From Collinsella aerofaciens (GTDB lineage Bacteria > Actinomycetota > Coriobacteriia > Coriobacteriales > Coriobacteriaceae), in assembly GCF_020181355.1 (NCBI RefSeq), contig NZ_CP084004.1:620001-684000 (forward strand): a DNA stretch of 64,000 nucleotides, written 5' to 3'. The notes under the pieces are model-generated. The model saw only the letters and a list, made by a program, of their open reading frames with translations, was not told where the DNA came from and did not search any database. The stretch's first letter is position 1. Every line of letters starts with the position of its first letter. A program made the position numbers and the translations under genes. This document shows positions 43,248-51,954 of this stretch, piece after piece.

Positions 43248-45107
43248 TCACTGGGCGAATTGGCTGCGGTAGAGTTCGGCGTAGAAGCCGCCTGCCGCTA
43301 ACAGCTCGTCGTGCGTGCCGCGCTCGATAATCTGGCCGTCGCGCATTACTAGAATGCAGTCGGCGTTGCGGATCGTCGACAGGCGGTGCGCCACCACAAA
43401 GCTTGTGCGGCCGGCCATAAGCTCGTCGAATGCCGCCTGCACCTGCAGCTCGGTGCGCGTATCGATACTCGAAGTCGCCTCGTCCAGCAGCAAGATAGCC
43501 GGGTCGGTGAGCATGACGCGCGCAATGCACAGCAGCTGCTTTTGGCCCTGGCTAAACGTGCCGCCGTCCTCGCCAATCACCGTGTCGTAGCCTTTCGGCA
43601 GCTGCACGATAAACTTGTGCGCGTGCGCGCGCTTGGCGGCTTCGATAACCTGCTCGCGCGTGGCTCCTGGGCAACCGTAGGCGATGTTTTCCGCCACCGT
43701 GCCCTCGAACAGCCAAGTGTCCTGCAGCACCATGCCAAAGGCACGACGCAGGCTCGAGCGCGTGTAATCGCGCGAAGCCTTGCCATCGACCGCGATGCGG
43801 CCGGCATCGATATCGTAAAAACGCAGCAGCAGATTGATGAGCGTTGTCTTTCCGCAGCCCGTGGGGCCGACCAGGGCAAAACGCATGCCGGGCTTGGCAT
43901 CGATGCAGATATCCTGCAGCAGCTTTCGGTCGGGCACATAACTAAAGTCCACGTGTTCAAAGGTCACCTCGCCCTGCGGGGCGGCAAGCTCCACGGCATC
44001 TGGCGCATCGGGCTCCTGCTCGCGGGCATCGAGCAGTGCAAACATGCGGCGCGCCGAGGCATACGCGGTCTGGATCTGCGTAATGACGTTGGTGACCTCG
44101 TTGAACGGCTTGGTGTACTGGTTGGCGTAGGACAGGAAGATCTGCACGCCGCCCACCGTAAGCGCCGCCGGCACGCCCGTAATCACGCCCACGCAGCCGA
44201 TCACGGCAACCACGGCGTAGATGATGTTGTTGATAAAACGTGTACCGGGGTTGGAAAGCGAGCCCATAAACTGCGCGCGCTCACCTGCCGTATAGAGCTC
44301 GGCGTTAAGGGCATCGAAGCGCGCTTGGGCGTTCGGGCCATAAGCAAACGCATCCACCAGCTTTTGCTCACCCACATACTCCTCGATATGACCGCCGAGT
44401 TGGCCCTGGATGCGCTGTTGAGCAGTGAAGCTCTTATTGGAGAGCTTGGCAATAGCACCGGCTGCAAAAATGGAAAGCGGCGTGACGAGTACCACCACGA
44501 GCGTCATGGTCAGGTTAATGGAGAGCATAAACGCGAGCGTGCCAACGATGGTGATAAGTCCGGTGAATAGCTGGGTAAAGCCCTGCAGCAGGCCATCGCC
44601 CACCTGATCGACGTCGTTGACCACGCGGCTCATAAGGTCGCCGTGGGCATGGCTGTCGATAAAGCTGAGCGGCATGCGGCTGAGCTTGTTGCTCGCCTCC
44701 ACGCGCATGTCGCGCACCGTCTCGTAGGACAGGCGGTTGACGCAATAGCCCTGCAGCCACTGGAAGGCCGCAGCACCTACGACGACAATCGCGAGCTTGG
44801 TAACGAGCGGCAGCAGCGCATCGAAGTCCACCTGCCCGGCGGCGACGATAAGGTCGATGCCCTCGCCAATGAGGATGGGCGTGTAGAGCTGCAGTATCAC
44901 CGAGACGGCGGCACTCAAAAACGATGCCGCAAACGAGACGCGGTGCGGGCGAACATAGCCCAGCAGGCGGCGGGTCACCGCACCGGCGGGATAGCGCTCG
45001 GGGTCGCCGGGCTGGCGCGGACCGTCTCCCAGGTCGTTGAGACTATCGTTGCCAGACACGTTGGCCGTCATCGTGGCGACCGAACCGGAAGAAGTATACG
45101 GATTCAT
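43248..45107 (-). CDS. ABC exporter half-transporter, canonical ATPase site subunit (pair 2)
   Basis: 619 residues. Six membrane helices with YDTVRDMRVE-like coupling regions, then P-loop GPTGCGKTT, signature TFSQGQ, Walker B LLLDEATSSID and VVAHRLSTI. The altered SQGQ signature with a full catalytic Glu and His marks it as the active-site partner of a heterodimer. Its ATG follows the TAA of the upstream subunit with no gap (TAAATG). No regulator gene adjoins this pair. Confidence 0.9.
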   Translation of the reverse strand: MNPYTSSGSVATMTANVSGNDSLNDLGDGPRQPGDPERYPAGAVTRRLLGYVRPHRVSFAASFLSAAVSVILQLYTPILIGEGIDLIVAAGQVDFDALLPLVTKLAIVVVGAAAFQWLQGYCVNRLSYETVRDMRVEASNKLSRMPLSFIDSHAHGDLMSRVVNDVDQVGDGLLQGFTQLFTGLITIVGTLAFMLSINLTMTLVVVLVTPLSIFAAGAIAKLSNKSFTAQQRIQGQLGGHIEEYVGEQKLVDAFAYGPNAQARFDALNAELYTAGERAQFMGSLSNPGTRFINNIIYAVVAVIGCVGVITGVPAALTVGGVQIFLSYANQYTKPFNEVTNVITQIQTAYASARRMFALLDAREQEPDAPDAVELAAPQGEVTFEHVDFSYVPDRKLLQDICIDAKPGMRFALVGPTGCGKTTLINLLLRFYDIDAGRIAVDGKASRDYTRSSLRRAFGMVLQDTWLFEGTVAENIAYGCPGATREQVIEAAKRAHAHKFIVQLPKGYDTVIGEDGGTFSQGQKQLLCIARVMLTDPAILLLDEATSSIDTRTELQVQAAFDELMAGRTSFVVAHRLSTIRNADCILVMRDGQIIERGTHDELLAAGGFYAELYRSQFAQ

Positions 45108-46991
45108 TTAGCAGCCCTCCTTTGCGCAGACGAATGCGGGGGCGCACGCGGCGCCTGGGGCGAGCACGGGACTTGGAGCGGGCGCGGGCACCGCGCTCCC
45201 CTGCTGACCCTCGAGCTCCTCGCGGCGAAGCTGCGACTGGCAAATCTCGCGATAGAGCTGGCAGGTCGCGTACAGCTCATCGTGCGTTCCCAGGCCCGCA
45301 ACCGAGCCGTGGTCGAGTACGCAGATTATGTCGACATCGCGAACGGTCGAGACGCGTTGGCTCACAATCACCGTGGTCAGCGGCAGCGCGCCCTCGGCGG
45401 CACCGCGCGTGCTTCGTTCGCGAATGGCATGGCGAAGTGCCGCGTCGGTCTTAAAGTCGAGCGCCGAGGCGGAATCGTCCATGATCAATATCTGAGGCGA
45501 ACCTACCAAGGCGCGCGCGATAGTCAGACGCTGACGTTGGCCACCGCTAAAGTTCTTGCCGCCCGCCTCGACCGGAGCATCTAAGCCCTGGGGCTTGTCG
45601 CGCACGAACTCGCTGGCCTGCGCCATATCGAGCGCCGCCCAGAGCTCCTCGTCGGTTGCTGCCTCGTCGCGCCAGGTCAGGTTGCTGCGGATTGTGCCGC
45701 TCACCAGCGAAGCGCGCTGCGGAACGGTCGCGACCACACTGCGCAGCTGGTCGAGCGGCCAGGTGTGCACGTCGGCGCCCATCACGCTCACGCGGCCGGT
45801 GCTCACATCGTACAGGCGCGGGATAAGCGAGACGAGTGTGGACTTGCCGCTGCCCGTGCCGCCGATAATGCCGAGCGTTTTGCCCAGCGGCAGCTCCAGG
45901 GTCACATCGCTCACGGCATTTGCCGCGCCCGCGCCAAACGAAAAGCTCGCATGGTCAAAGCTCAGCGCAGGGACCGGAACAGCGCCACCCGCCAGGTCGC
46001 TCGGCTCAGGCAGCGCGACCGGCTGGTTGCCCTCGTCGGTGATGCTCGGCTCGCAATTGAGCACCTCGTTGATGCGCGACGCGCTGGCGCTCGCCTTGGT
46101 AAAGACAACGACCAGGTTGGCCACGTAGACGATGGAGGTGAGGGTCTGCGTCATGTAGTTCACAAACGCCATGACCTGGCCCTGCGTAAGCTCACCCACG
46201 TTGACCTGGATGCCGCCCACCCACAGGATGGCGCACACGCCCAGATTCATCACCAAAAACGTGACGGGGTTAAGGACCGACGAGAGCTTACCCACCGCGA
46301 TGGCGACATGCGCCTGGTCGTCGGCCGCACGAGCAAAACGCTCGCGCTCGTGGTCTTCGCGCACAAACGCGCGGACCACGCGGGCACCCGAAAGCCCCTC
46401 GCGGCAGACAAGCGCGATGCGGTCGAGCTTTGCCTGCAGCTGCTTGTAGTACGGAATGCAGCGCGCCATGACAAACCAAAACACCAAGCCGATGGCGGGT
46501 GTGCAAATCAAAAAGATGATGCCGAGCTTAAGGTCGATGGCAAGGGCCGCGCACATAGAACCCACTGCCAAGAAGGGCCAGCGGATGAGCATGCGCACGC
46601 CCAGCGCCACAGCGAGCTGCACCTGGTTGACATCGTTGGTAATGCGCGTGATGAGCGACGGCGTGCCAAAGCGATCGAGTTCGACATAGCTCAGTTCGTT
46701 GATGTGCTGGTAGAGTGCACCGCGAATGTCGGTACCCATGCCCTGCGAAGTCAGCGCCGCCATCTTTTGGCAGACGAGCGTAAACGAGATGCCGATCACA
46801 GCCATGGCGCCAAGTACCATGCCGTAGTGGATAACGGCGTTCACGTCGTGCGAGCCAATGCCCTTATCGATCATCTGGGCAATCACCAGCGGCGTCAGCA
46901 GGTCAAAAATCACTTCGATCAGCTTGCACGCAGGACCAATCACCATATACCGGCGGAACTTACCACCAAAACGCCTGAGCAGCTCAATCAT
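45108..46991 (-). CDS. ABC exporter half-transporter, degenerate ATPase site subunit (pair 2)
   Basis: 627 residues. P-loop GGTGSGKST is normal, signature NFSGGQ is intact, but the residue after Walker B is Asp (ILIMDDSASALD) and the switch His is Gln (VIVSQRVSTV). A Pro/Ala-rich tail (SAVPAPAPSPVLAPGAACAPAF) follows the ATPase domain. The start at 46991 has GGGAG upstream. With the next gene it forms a heterodimeric exporter; drug or lipid substrate is inferred only. Confidence 0.9.
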   Translation of the reverse strand: MIELLRRFGGKFRRYMVIGPACKLIEVIFDLLTPLVIAQMIDKGIGSHDVNAVIHYGMVLGAMAVIGISFTLVCQKMAALTSQGMGTDIRGALYQHINELSYVELDRFGTPSLITRITNDVNQVQLAVALGVRMLIRWPFLAVGSMCAALAIDLKLGIIFLICTPAIGLVFWFVMARCIPYYKQLQAKLDRIALVCREGLSGARVVRAFVREDHERERFARAADDQAHVAIAVGKLSSVLNPVTFLVMNLGVCAILWVGGIQVNVGELTQGQVMAFVNYMTQTLTSIVYVANLVVVFTKASASASRINEVLNCEPSITDEGNQPVALPEPSDLAGGAVPVPALSFDHASFSFGAGAANAVSDVTLELPLGKTLGIIGGTGSGKSTLVSLIPRLYDVSTGRVSVMGADVHTWPLDQLRSVVATVPQRASLVSGTIRSNLTWRDEAATDEELWAALDMAQASEFVRDKPQGLDAPVEAGGKNFSGGQRQRLTIARALVGSPQILIMDDSASALDFKTDAALRHAIRERSTRGAAEGALPLTTVIVSQRVSTVRDVDIICVLDHGSVAGLGTHDELYATCQLYREICQSQLRREELEGQQGSAVPAPAPSPVLAPGAACAPAFVCAKEGC

Positions 46992-47195
46992 AGAAGGCGC
47001 TCCCTATCATCATCTCTCTTCAATCTGATTCATGATAGTACGGAGAGCCCTGGAGATATGAAATCAACTCGTCACAGAACAAGCCCCCGAAACAATCAGG
47101 AAACTAGGCACAGAGACAAAGCACCCGAACATGTTTTGGCAAAGCCAACGAGCAGCACTAGACAAGGGATTAATTGTTCAGATTAACGCGCCTCT

Positions 47196-47335
47196 ACGGG
47201 CGCATTTTGGACGATGTGGTCCCGGTGCCGGCGGGCTGTTTGGTAGTCGAGCGATTCCGCAGGCAAAGCCGAGGACCAGCGAGACACCAAACAGCCCGCC
47301 GGCACCGGGACCACATCGCGGCACCAAAAAGCGCC
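47196..47335. repeat. long palindrome next to the SRP RNA gene (33-bp perfect stem)
   Basis: Arms 47212-47244 and 47286-47318 are perfect inverted repeats of 33 bp, extended with mismatches to 47196 and 47335 (ACGGGCGC...GCGCCCGT). The loop contains TTCCGCAGGCAAAGCC. It lies downstream of the SRP RNA on the minus strand and may include its terminator. The 614-base interval 46992-47605 holds this, the SRP RNA, its promoter and a further hairpin. Confidence 0.85.
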
Positions 47336-47338
47336 CGT

Positions 47339-47439
47339 GCGCTCGATGGATTCGGATGCCCGACAGAGGCTCCTTATGGCTGCTTCCTTCCGGACCTGAC
47401 CAGATTCGGAACATGTCGTCATCCGAACCCATCGAACGC
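47339..47439 (-). ncRNA. ffs: 4.5S (small bacterial) SRP RNA
   Basis: The minus strand carries the conserved domain IV core GTCAGGTCCGGAAGGAAGC flanked by paired strands, and the ends GCGTTCGATGG and CCATCGAGCGC pair along 11 positions. GGTTCGGATG and CATCCGAATC continue the stem. Length about 100 bases fits the small SRP RNA that binds Ffh. Ends are estimated from the terminal stem. Confidence 0.92.
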
Positions 47440-47455
47440 GCTAGGCGCTCGGTAT

Positions 47456-47484
47456 ATCTTACCCGCTCCCGCCCGATGGGGCAA
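47456..47484 (-). promoter_or_regulatory. promoter of the SRP RNA
   Basis: On the minus strand TTGCCC (47479-47484), a 17-base spacer and TAAGAT (47456-47461). The start site would fall near 47449, about ten bases before the mature 5' end. Confidence 0.6.
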
Positions 47485-47522
47485 GGTAGCTAATTTGGGA
47501 CAGGGCCAAAAGACCACTTTTG

Positions 47523-47589
47523 AGTTGCGGTGGAATAGTTCCTGTTTTTGCCGCCTGAGCCGCCAAACATGAACTATTCCACCGCAACT
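47523..47589. repeat. intergenic hairpin with AGTTGCGGTGGAATA arms, copy 2
   Basis: Perfect 19-bp arms at 47523-47541 and 47571-47589. The outer 15 bases are the same as in the hairpin at 28886-28952, while the inner parts differ. It sits 17 bases beyond the stop of the TadA-glycerate kinase gene and could end its transcript. Confidence 0.78.
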
Positions 47590-47605
47590 TATAGGGAGTT
47601 GGATT

Positions 47606-49381
47606 TTAGAGGCGGGCGAGGTCGTAAGCTCGGGCGGCGGCTTCACCGGCGCAGATGAGGTTGGTTGTGGCTTCCTGGGGGTCGAGCGCTTGGTCAAGGG
47701 GCATGGGTCTGCGACAGACCGGCAAAACTAAGTCGACACCCTGCCCATACACCGCATCCAGGTTGTCGGCACGACCGCCCACGACAGCAATCACCGGCTT
47801 GCCATATCGCTTCGCACGACGGGCTACACCCACCGGCGCCTTACCGGCAGCGGATTGCTCGTCCATATTGCCCTCGCCCGTTATGACCAGGTCGGCATCG
47901 CGCACGCACTCGTCAAACCCAATCAGATCGAGCACCGTCTCCACGCCCGAACGCAGCTCCGCACCGAGCGCTAGCAACGCGGCGCCCAGGCCGCCGGCGG
48001 CGCCGGCACCGGGCACACCGAGCACCGAGCCAAATGTCCGTGCACCCTCGGGCACGCGCAACAACCCCTGAGCCCGCGCCCCGGTAATCGCCGCATCGAG
48101 CAGGCGACCATAGCCGACCATCCAGCTGTCGTACCTGCGCAGCGCCTCGGCATCATCCGTCGGTAGACCCTTCTGCCCGCCAAACACCGCCAGTGCGCCT
48201 CGACGCCCCACGAGCGGATTCTCGACATCGGAAAGCACCACGACACGCGTGCCATTCAGTACCCGAAGCGCTGGTGCCAAATCGATACCCGCCACGTGTT
48301 CAAGGCCCGCCAGGCCGGGGGCGATATTGCAGCCACACTCATCGACAAGATGCGCGCCCAGCGCTTGCAGCATGCCGGCGCCGCCATCGTCGGTGGCGCT
48401 GCCGCCCAAACCAATATAGATAGTCTTTGCCCCCGCACGGACCGCGCGAAGTATGAGCTCGCCCACGCCATAGGTCGAAGCCGCAAGCGCCGCCGATTCC
48501 GTGCAGGGTGAATACCCAATACCCGCCGCCTCGGCCATCTCAATTACAGCCGAGTCGTGCTCGTCGTCCACCAGCATCCGGGCAGCCACGCAATCATCCA
48601 AGGGGCCTGCAACCTCACAGGTCGAGAGCTCGCCACCGCGCGCGGCGATGGCGTCGAGCGTTCCCTCGCCACCATCTGCCAGCGGCAAAGCGCCCAGCTC
48701 GGCATCGGGCCACACACGGCACACGCCTTCGGCAACGGCCTTCTCCGCCTGCGCGCTCGAAACGCTGCCCTTAAAGGAATCGATCGCCAGCAGCACACGG
48801 CGGGGCCGGCGCTGCACGGGGCCATAGTTGAACGTCTCGCCGGCGAGATCTCCAACACCCGCAAGCGCCTCGGCGTGAGCCGCATGCGCCTCAAGGTTCA
48901 AACCGCAACCGACACCGTCGACACCGCGCAGGCCAGCAAAATAGCTGCTCAGCACCTCGCGACATTCGCCTGCCAGCACGCCGGCGGTCACATTAAACCG
49001 ATGGTTCAGGCGCGAATCGGCATTGAGGTCGTATAGCGACCCCAGAGCGCCCGCTTTAGCATCGGCCGCGCCGTACACGCAGCGCCCCACGCGCGCGTTA
49101 ACCATAAGCCCCGCGCACATGCAGCAGGGCTCGAGCGTCACGTAGACCGTACAGTCGGAAAGGCGCCAACGACCGAGCGACTGCGCGGCGGCGCACAGGG
49201 CCGAAAACTCGGCATGCGCCGAAGGATCCTGGTCGAGCTCGCGGCGATTATGCGCCCTCGCGACGATCTCACCCGCGCGCACCACTACGGCACCGATCGG
49301 CACCTCGCCCACCGCCGCGGCGGCACGCGCCTCCGCCAGCGCCTCGCTCATGAACTTCTCATCGATTCCGGTGCTCGTCAT
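47606..49381 (-). CDS. fusion of tRNA adenosine deaminase (TadA) with glycerate kinase
   Basis: 591 residues. Residues 1 to about 150 are a TadA-type deaminase: SAHAEFSALCAA carries the zinc His and catalytic Glu, and EPCCMCAGLMVNARV the two zinc cysteines. From about residue 210 on a type-2 glycerate kinase follows (RVLLAIDSFKGSVSSAQAEKAVAEG, GGEGTLDA, IGLGGSATDDGGAGMLQALGA, VVGGRADN). TadA makes inosine at tRNA-Arg(ACG) position 34; glycerate kinase phosphorylates D-glycerate. The reading frame is unbroken across both. The start at 49381 has AGGGAAGG upstream. tRNA-Ser is divergent, 51 bases away. No stop or ribosome site was seen between the halves. Confidence 0.87.
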   Translation of the reverse strand: MTSTGIDEKFMSEALAEARAAAAVGEVPIGAVVVRAGEIVARAHNRRELDQDPSAHAEFSALCAAAQSLGRWRLSDCTVYVTLEPCCMCAGLMVNARVGRCVYGAADAKAGALGSLYDLNADSRLNHRFNVTAGVLAGECREVLSSYFAGLRGVDGVGCGLNLEAHAAHAEALAGVGDLAGETFNYGPVQRRPRRVLLAIDSFKGSVSSAQAEKAVAEGVCRVWPDAELGALPLADGGEGTLDAIAARGGELSTCEVAGPLDDCVAARMLVDDEHDSAVIEMAEAAGIGYSPCTESAALAASTYGVGELILRAVRAGAKTIYIGLGGSATDDGGAGMLQALGAHLVDECGCNIAPGLAGLEHVAGIDLAPALRVLNGTRVVVLSDVENPLVGRRGALAVFGGQKGLPTDDAEALRRYDSWMVGYGRLLDAAITGARAQGLLRVPEGARTFGSVLGVPGAGAAGGLGAALLALGAELRSGVETVLDLIGFDECVRDADLVITGEGNMDEQSAAGKAPVGVARRAKRYGKPVIAVVGGRADNLDAVYGQGVDLVLPVCRRPMPLDQALDPQEATTNLICAGEAAARAYDLARL

Positions 49382-49413
49382 CGTTCGCCTTCCCTGTTGC
49401 AAATCCAAAACGA

Positions 49414-49422
49414 TGCTATCAT
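49414..49422 (+). promoter_or_regulatory. extended -10 promoter of tRNA-Ser
   Basis: TGCTATCAT (49414-49422) has the TGn extension and a good -10 hexamer, 10 bases before the mature tRNA. No convincing -35 lies at 17 bases. Confidence 0.5.
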
Positions 49423-49432
49423 TACGACTCAC

Positions 49433-49522
49433 GGAGAGATGGCAGAGCGGTTGAATGCGGCGGTCTTGAAAACCGTTGAGCGCGAGAGCGTTCCGGGGGT
49501 TCGAATCCCCCTCTCTCCGCCA
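49433..49522 (+). tRNA. tRNA-Ser (anticodon UGA), CCA encoded
   Basis: Acceptor GGAGAGA (49433-49439) pairs with TCTCTCC (49512-49518), discriminator G at 49519, then encoded CCA. The anticodon loop CTTGAAA in GGTCTTGAAAACC gives UGA. A long variable arm and a TTCGAATCC T-loop identify a class II serine tRNA. Confidence 0.97.
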
Positions 49523-49524
49523 CC

Positions 49525-50109
49525 TTAGTGATTCACCGGCGTCATGGTGCGCTCAAACAGCGCATCGACCACGTCGGCCATCTCGGGTCGACGCTCAAGA
49601 TCGTGACCCGACTCCCACCAATTTGTGAACAGTCGAATAATGCCACCGGCGATAAACTCCGATGTCGTCTCGAGCGAAACGGGCGCCAGGGCATCTTCGG
49701 CAAGCGAGCTCATCACACGCTCGCGGATGGAACGCGCAATGCGGTCGCAAATCATGCCGGTCAGCATGCCCGACATGCTGCTGGCCAAAAGGTTATCCAT
49801 GAGCTGCTCATGCGCCAGAATCATATTCATGGCATCGTCAAAGACCTCGTGGCGAAGCGCCTGTACGTCATCAAGCGGCTCCGCGTCCGCTGCATCGGTC
49901 CGGTTTTGCGGCAGACCTGTCATAAGCTCATCGATATAGAAGGCAAAGTAATCGTTTTTATCGCGAAAATGCTTATAGAACGTCGTGCGGCGAATCAGGG
50001 CCCGGTCGCAAAGCATGGCAACCGTCAAATCCTCAAACCGATGCTCTTCCAAGAGCTCGGTAAAAGCATCGAACAGGGCACGATAGGTTTTCTTGATGCG
50101 AAGGTCCAT
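49525..50109 (-). CDS. TetR family transcriptional regulator
   Basis: 194 residues. The N-terminal helix-turn-helix reads DAFTELLEEHRFEDLTVAMLCDRALIRRTTFYKHFRDKNDYF; the rest is an alpha-helical ligand domain. The start at 50109 (MDLRIKKTYRAL) has GAGGATGG upstream. It lies alone: tRNA-Ser is three bases past its stop on the other strand, and the IS30 element has landed about 100 bases upstream, so its former neighbour was probably the lemA region. Target unknown. Confidence 0.83.
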   Translation of the reverse strand: MDLRIKKTYRALFDAFTELLEEHRFEDLTVAMLCDRALIRRTTFYKHFRDKNDYFAFYIDELMTGLPQNRTDAADAEPLDDVQALRHEVFDDAMNMILAHEQLMDNLLASSMSGMLTGMICDRIARSIRERVMSSLAEDALAPVSLETTSEFIAGGIIRLFTNWWESGHDLERRPEMADVVDALFERTMTPVNH

Positions 50110-50207
50110 CCATATCGCCATCCTCAAGGTGTAGACAGCATTCCTTAATTTGTCGCATATCTTACACCTGTACCACCCGTTCCATGTTGGCGCCCCCTCC
50201 TTGGCGG

Positions 50208-51828
50208 GGTTGATTTTCAATCTCAACGCAACAGCCTGAACGGGCCCCGCGTTTCCGCAGCTAGCGCAACGCGGAAATAGCCCCCGGCACCTGCTCGTCG
50301 CCTCGTTTCCGCAGGTGGAGAGGCTGTGGAGGCCGGTGCCCCCATGCCGCCGCCGCATGCTCCGCCAGCCCGCCGCGCAGCCGTTCCGGACTCAGCGCAA
50401 CGGGCCCTCCGGCCCATGTCCCGGCCCGCCGCCTATCCCGCCAGCGGCCCCTCGCCCCTCGCGGCCCTGGCCCTGTCGATGCAGCCGGGCGTGAGGTCGA
50501 GCTCGCCGGGCGCCAGCTCCTCTATCCCGAACGCGTCCATGAGGGCGGAGGCGTCCTCCCCGAGGGCCGCCCGCAGCACGCGCGCCGGCGTCAGGAACCC
50601 GAGCGCCCCCCTCGGCTCGGAGTTCACCTGCGACATGAGCAGCGCGCAGTCCGCCGCCGTCAGCCGGTCGAACCTGGCCCCTGCGCCCTTGGGCAGCAGC
50701 TTCCTGATCTCCACGTGGTTCTTCTCGCACGCGCCCTTCTGCTGGCTCTGCCGGGGGTCGCAGTAGAAGAGCCTGGTCTCGCCGTCCCGCTCGCCGAACA
50801 GCGCCGCGATGGCGCCCTCGTCGGCGAACTCGCTCCCGTTGTCGGTGAGCACGGCGCCGAAGGCGCGCCTCGCGCCGTCCTCGCCGAGGACCCCGCGCAG
50901 GGAGGAGAGCGCCGCCAGGACCGAGGCGCACGTGCCGTCCGGCAGCGGCAGGGCCAGCTGGAAGCGGCTCGGGCGGTGCAGGAGCGTGAGGAGCCTGGCG
51001 GAGTCGCCCCTGGGGCCCTCGACGGTGTCCATCTCCCAGGCCGCGGCGCAGGCGTCCTCGCCGAGCGCGAGGAACGACGCGTGCGACCTGCGCGCCGAGT
51101 GGGACGTCGCCCTCTTCGGGGCCCGGCGCGACCTCGGCCTGTAGCCGACCTTGCGCCTGAGCTCCATGTTCGTCATGCCGTCGTAGCCGGCGTCCACCCA
51201 CCTGTAGACGGTGGAGGCGCTGAGCCCGGGGGTCGTCGCCGCTATCTGCTGCGGGGAGAGCCCGCGCGCGAGCCCGTCCCTGATGGCCGCTAGCTTGGCG
51301 GCGGCGCCCTCCTCGGTCTCGTCGATCCCGGACCTGCTCGCCGAGAGCTCGGCGTCGGCCGCCTCCTGCGCCCTCCTGGCGCTGTAGAACACCCTGGGCC
51401 TCCTCGAGCAGCCGTAGCCCCTCCTGTGCGAGCAGCCGTTGCAGCACCTCGGCCACGCGGAGAGCCTGGGGCAGGCCCCCGACAGGTCCGCGGGCGCGGG
51501 CTCGCCGTAGCGCGAGCGCGGCGCGGTGACGTAGCGGTGCGCCGCCACCTCCCTGGTCACGGTCGACGGCGACCTGCCGAGCTCCGCGGCGATCTCGCGG
51601 GCGCTGCGGTTGCGGTCGAGCATCCTCTCGACCGTGTTCCTCTCGTGCCTCGTGAGCCTCCCGTACGACCTTCCGGACGGCTTGGGTCTGGACATGCCGG
51701 CCTCCCTCCATCGCGGGCCGGGGGATTCCGGCCCCTCTGGGGTTGCCTACCCGGATTCGCGCCTCAGGACTCAGCGCAACGCGTTGCGCTGAGTCCTGAG
51801 GCTGTTGCAATGAAAATGAGAATCAAGG
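50208..51828 (-). mobile_element. IS30-family insertion sequence with 13-bp flanking direct repeats
   Basis: Terminal inverted repeats lie at 50210-50238 and 51798-51826 (about 24 of 29 match; both carry TTGATT and GCAACAGCCT, much like the IS30 ends). CCCTCCTTGGCGG is repeated at 50195-50207 and 51829-51841, which frames the insertion exactly but is longer than the 2-3 bp usual for IS30. Subterminal GGACTCAGCGCAACG sites occur at 50388 and 51767, and an inverted copy at 51782 makes a 40-bp perfect palindrome (51762-51801). The stretch 50110-50432 contains only the left end of this element and the TetR leader. Confidence 0.85.
50433..51695 (-). CDS. IS30 family transposase
   Basis: 420 residues. 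N-terminal helix-turn-helix (YGRLTRHERNTVERMLDRNRSAREIAAELGRSPSTVTREV), a second one (GLSPQQIAATTPGLSASTVYRW), then the DDE core: WEMDTVEG, LTDNGSEFAD and GACEKNHVEIRKLLPKG. The start has GGAGGGAGG upstream. It appears complete. A cysteine-rich stretch (CCNGCSHRRGYGCSRRPRVFY) between the first two domains is usual for this group. Confidence 0.92.
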   Translation of the reverse strand: MSRPKPSGRSYGRLTRHERNTVERMLDRNRSAREIAAELGRSPSTVTREVAAHRYVTAPRSRYGEPAPADLSGACPRLSAWPRCCNGCSHRRGYGCSRRPRVFYSARRAQEAADAELSASRSGIDETEEGAAAKLAAIRDGLARGLSPQQIAATTPGLSASTVYRWVDAGYDGMTNMELRRKVGYRPRSRRAPKRATSHSARRSHASFLALGEDACAAAWEMDTVEGPRGDSARLLTLLHRPSRFQLALPLPDGTCASVLAALSSLRGVLGEDGARRAFGAVLTDNGSEFADEGAIAALFGERDGETRLFYCDPRQSQQKGACEKNHVEIRKLLPKGAGARFDRLTAADCALLMSQVNSEPRGALGFLTPARVLRAALGEDASALMDAFGIEELAPGELDLTPGCIDRARAARGEGPLAG

Positions 51829-51887
51829 CCCTCCTTGGCGGAAACATAACGCTTACCGGAAAGTTCGGTATCGCCAAAGGTTGCGGG

Positions 51888-51893
51888 TATACT
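51888..51893 (+). promoter_or_regulatory. possible -10 element of lemA
   Basis: TATACT at 51888-51893, about 60 bases before the lemA start. The -35 at the right distance (TTCGGT) is poor. The IS30 right end lies 47 bases upstream of the -35, so the native promoter seems to have survived the insertion. Confidence 0.35.
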
Positions 51894-51954
51894 AGTAGCG
51901 TTACACCAACGGCAGCCGGCGCAAAACGCCGCTGCCATTCGAAACGGAGACATC

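Noticed and set aside
50388-51796. GGACTCAGCGCAACG copies as the outer ends of the IS30 element
   Set aside because: The outer TTGATT...GCAACAGCCT repeats resemble IS30 ends and are framed by the 13-bp direct repeats, so these copies are subterminal.
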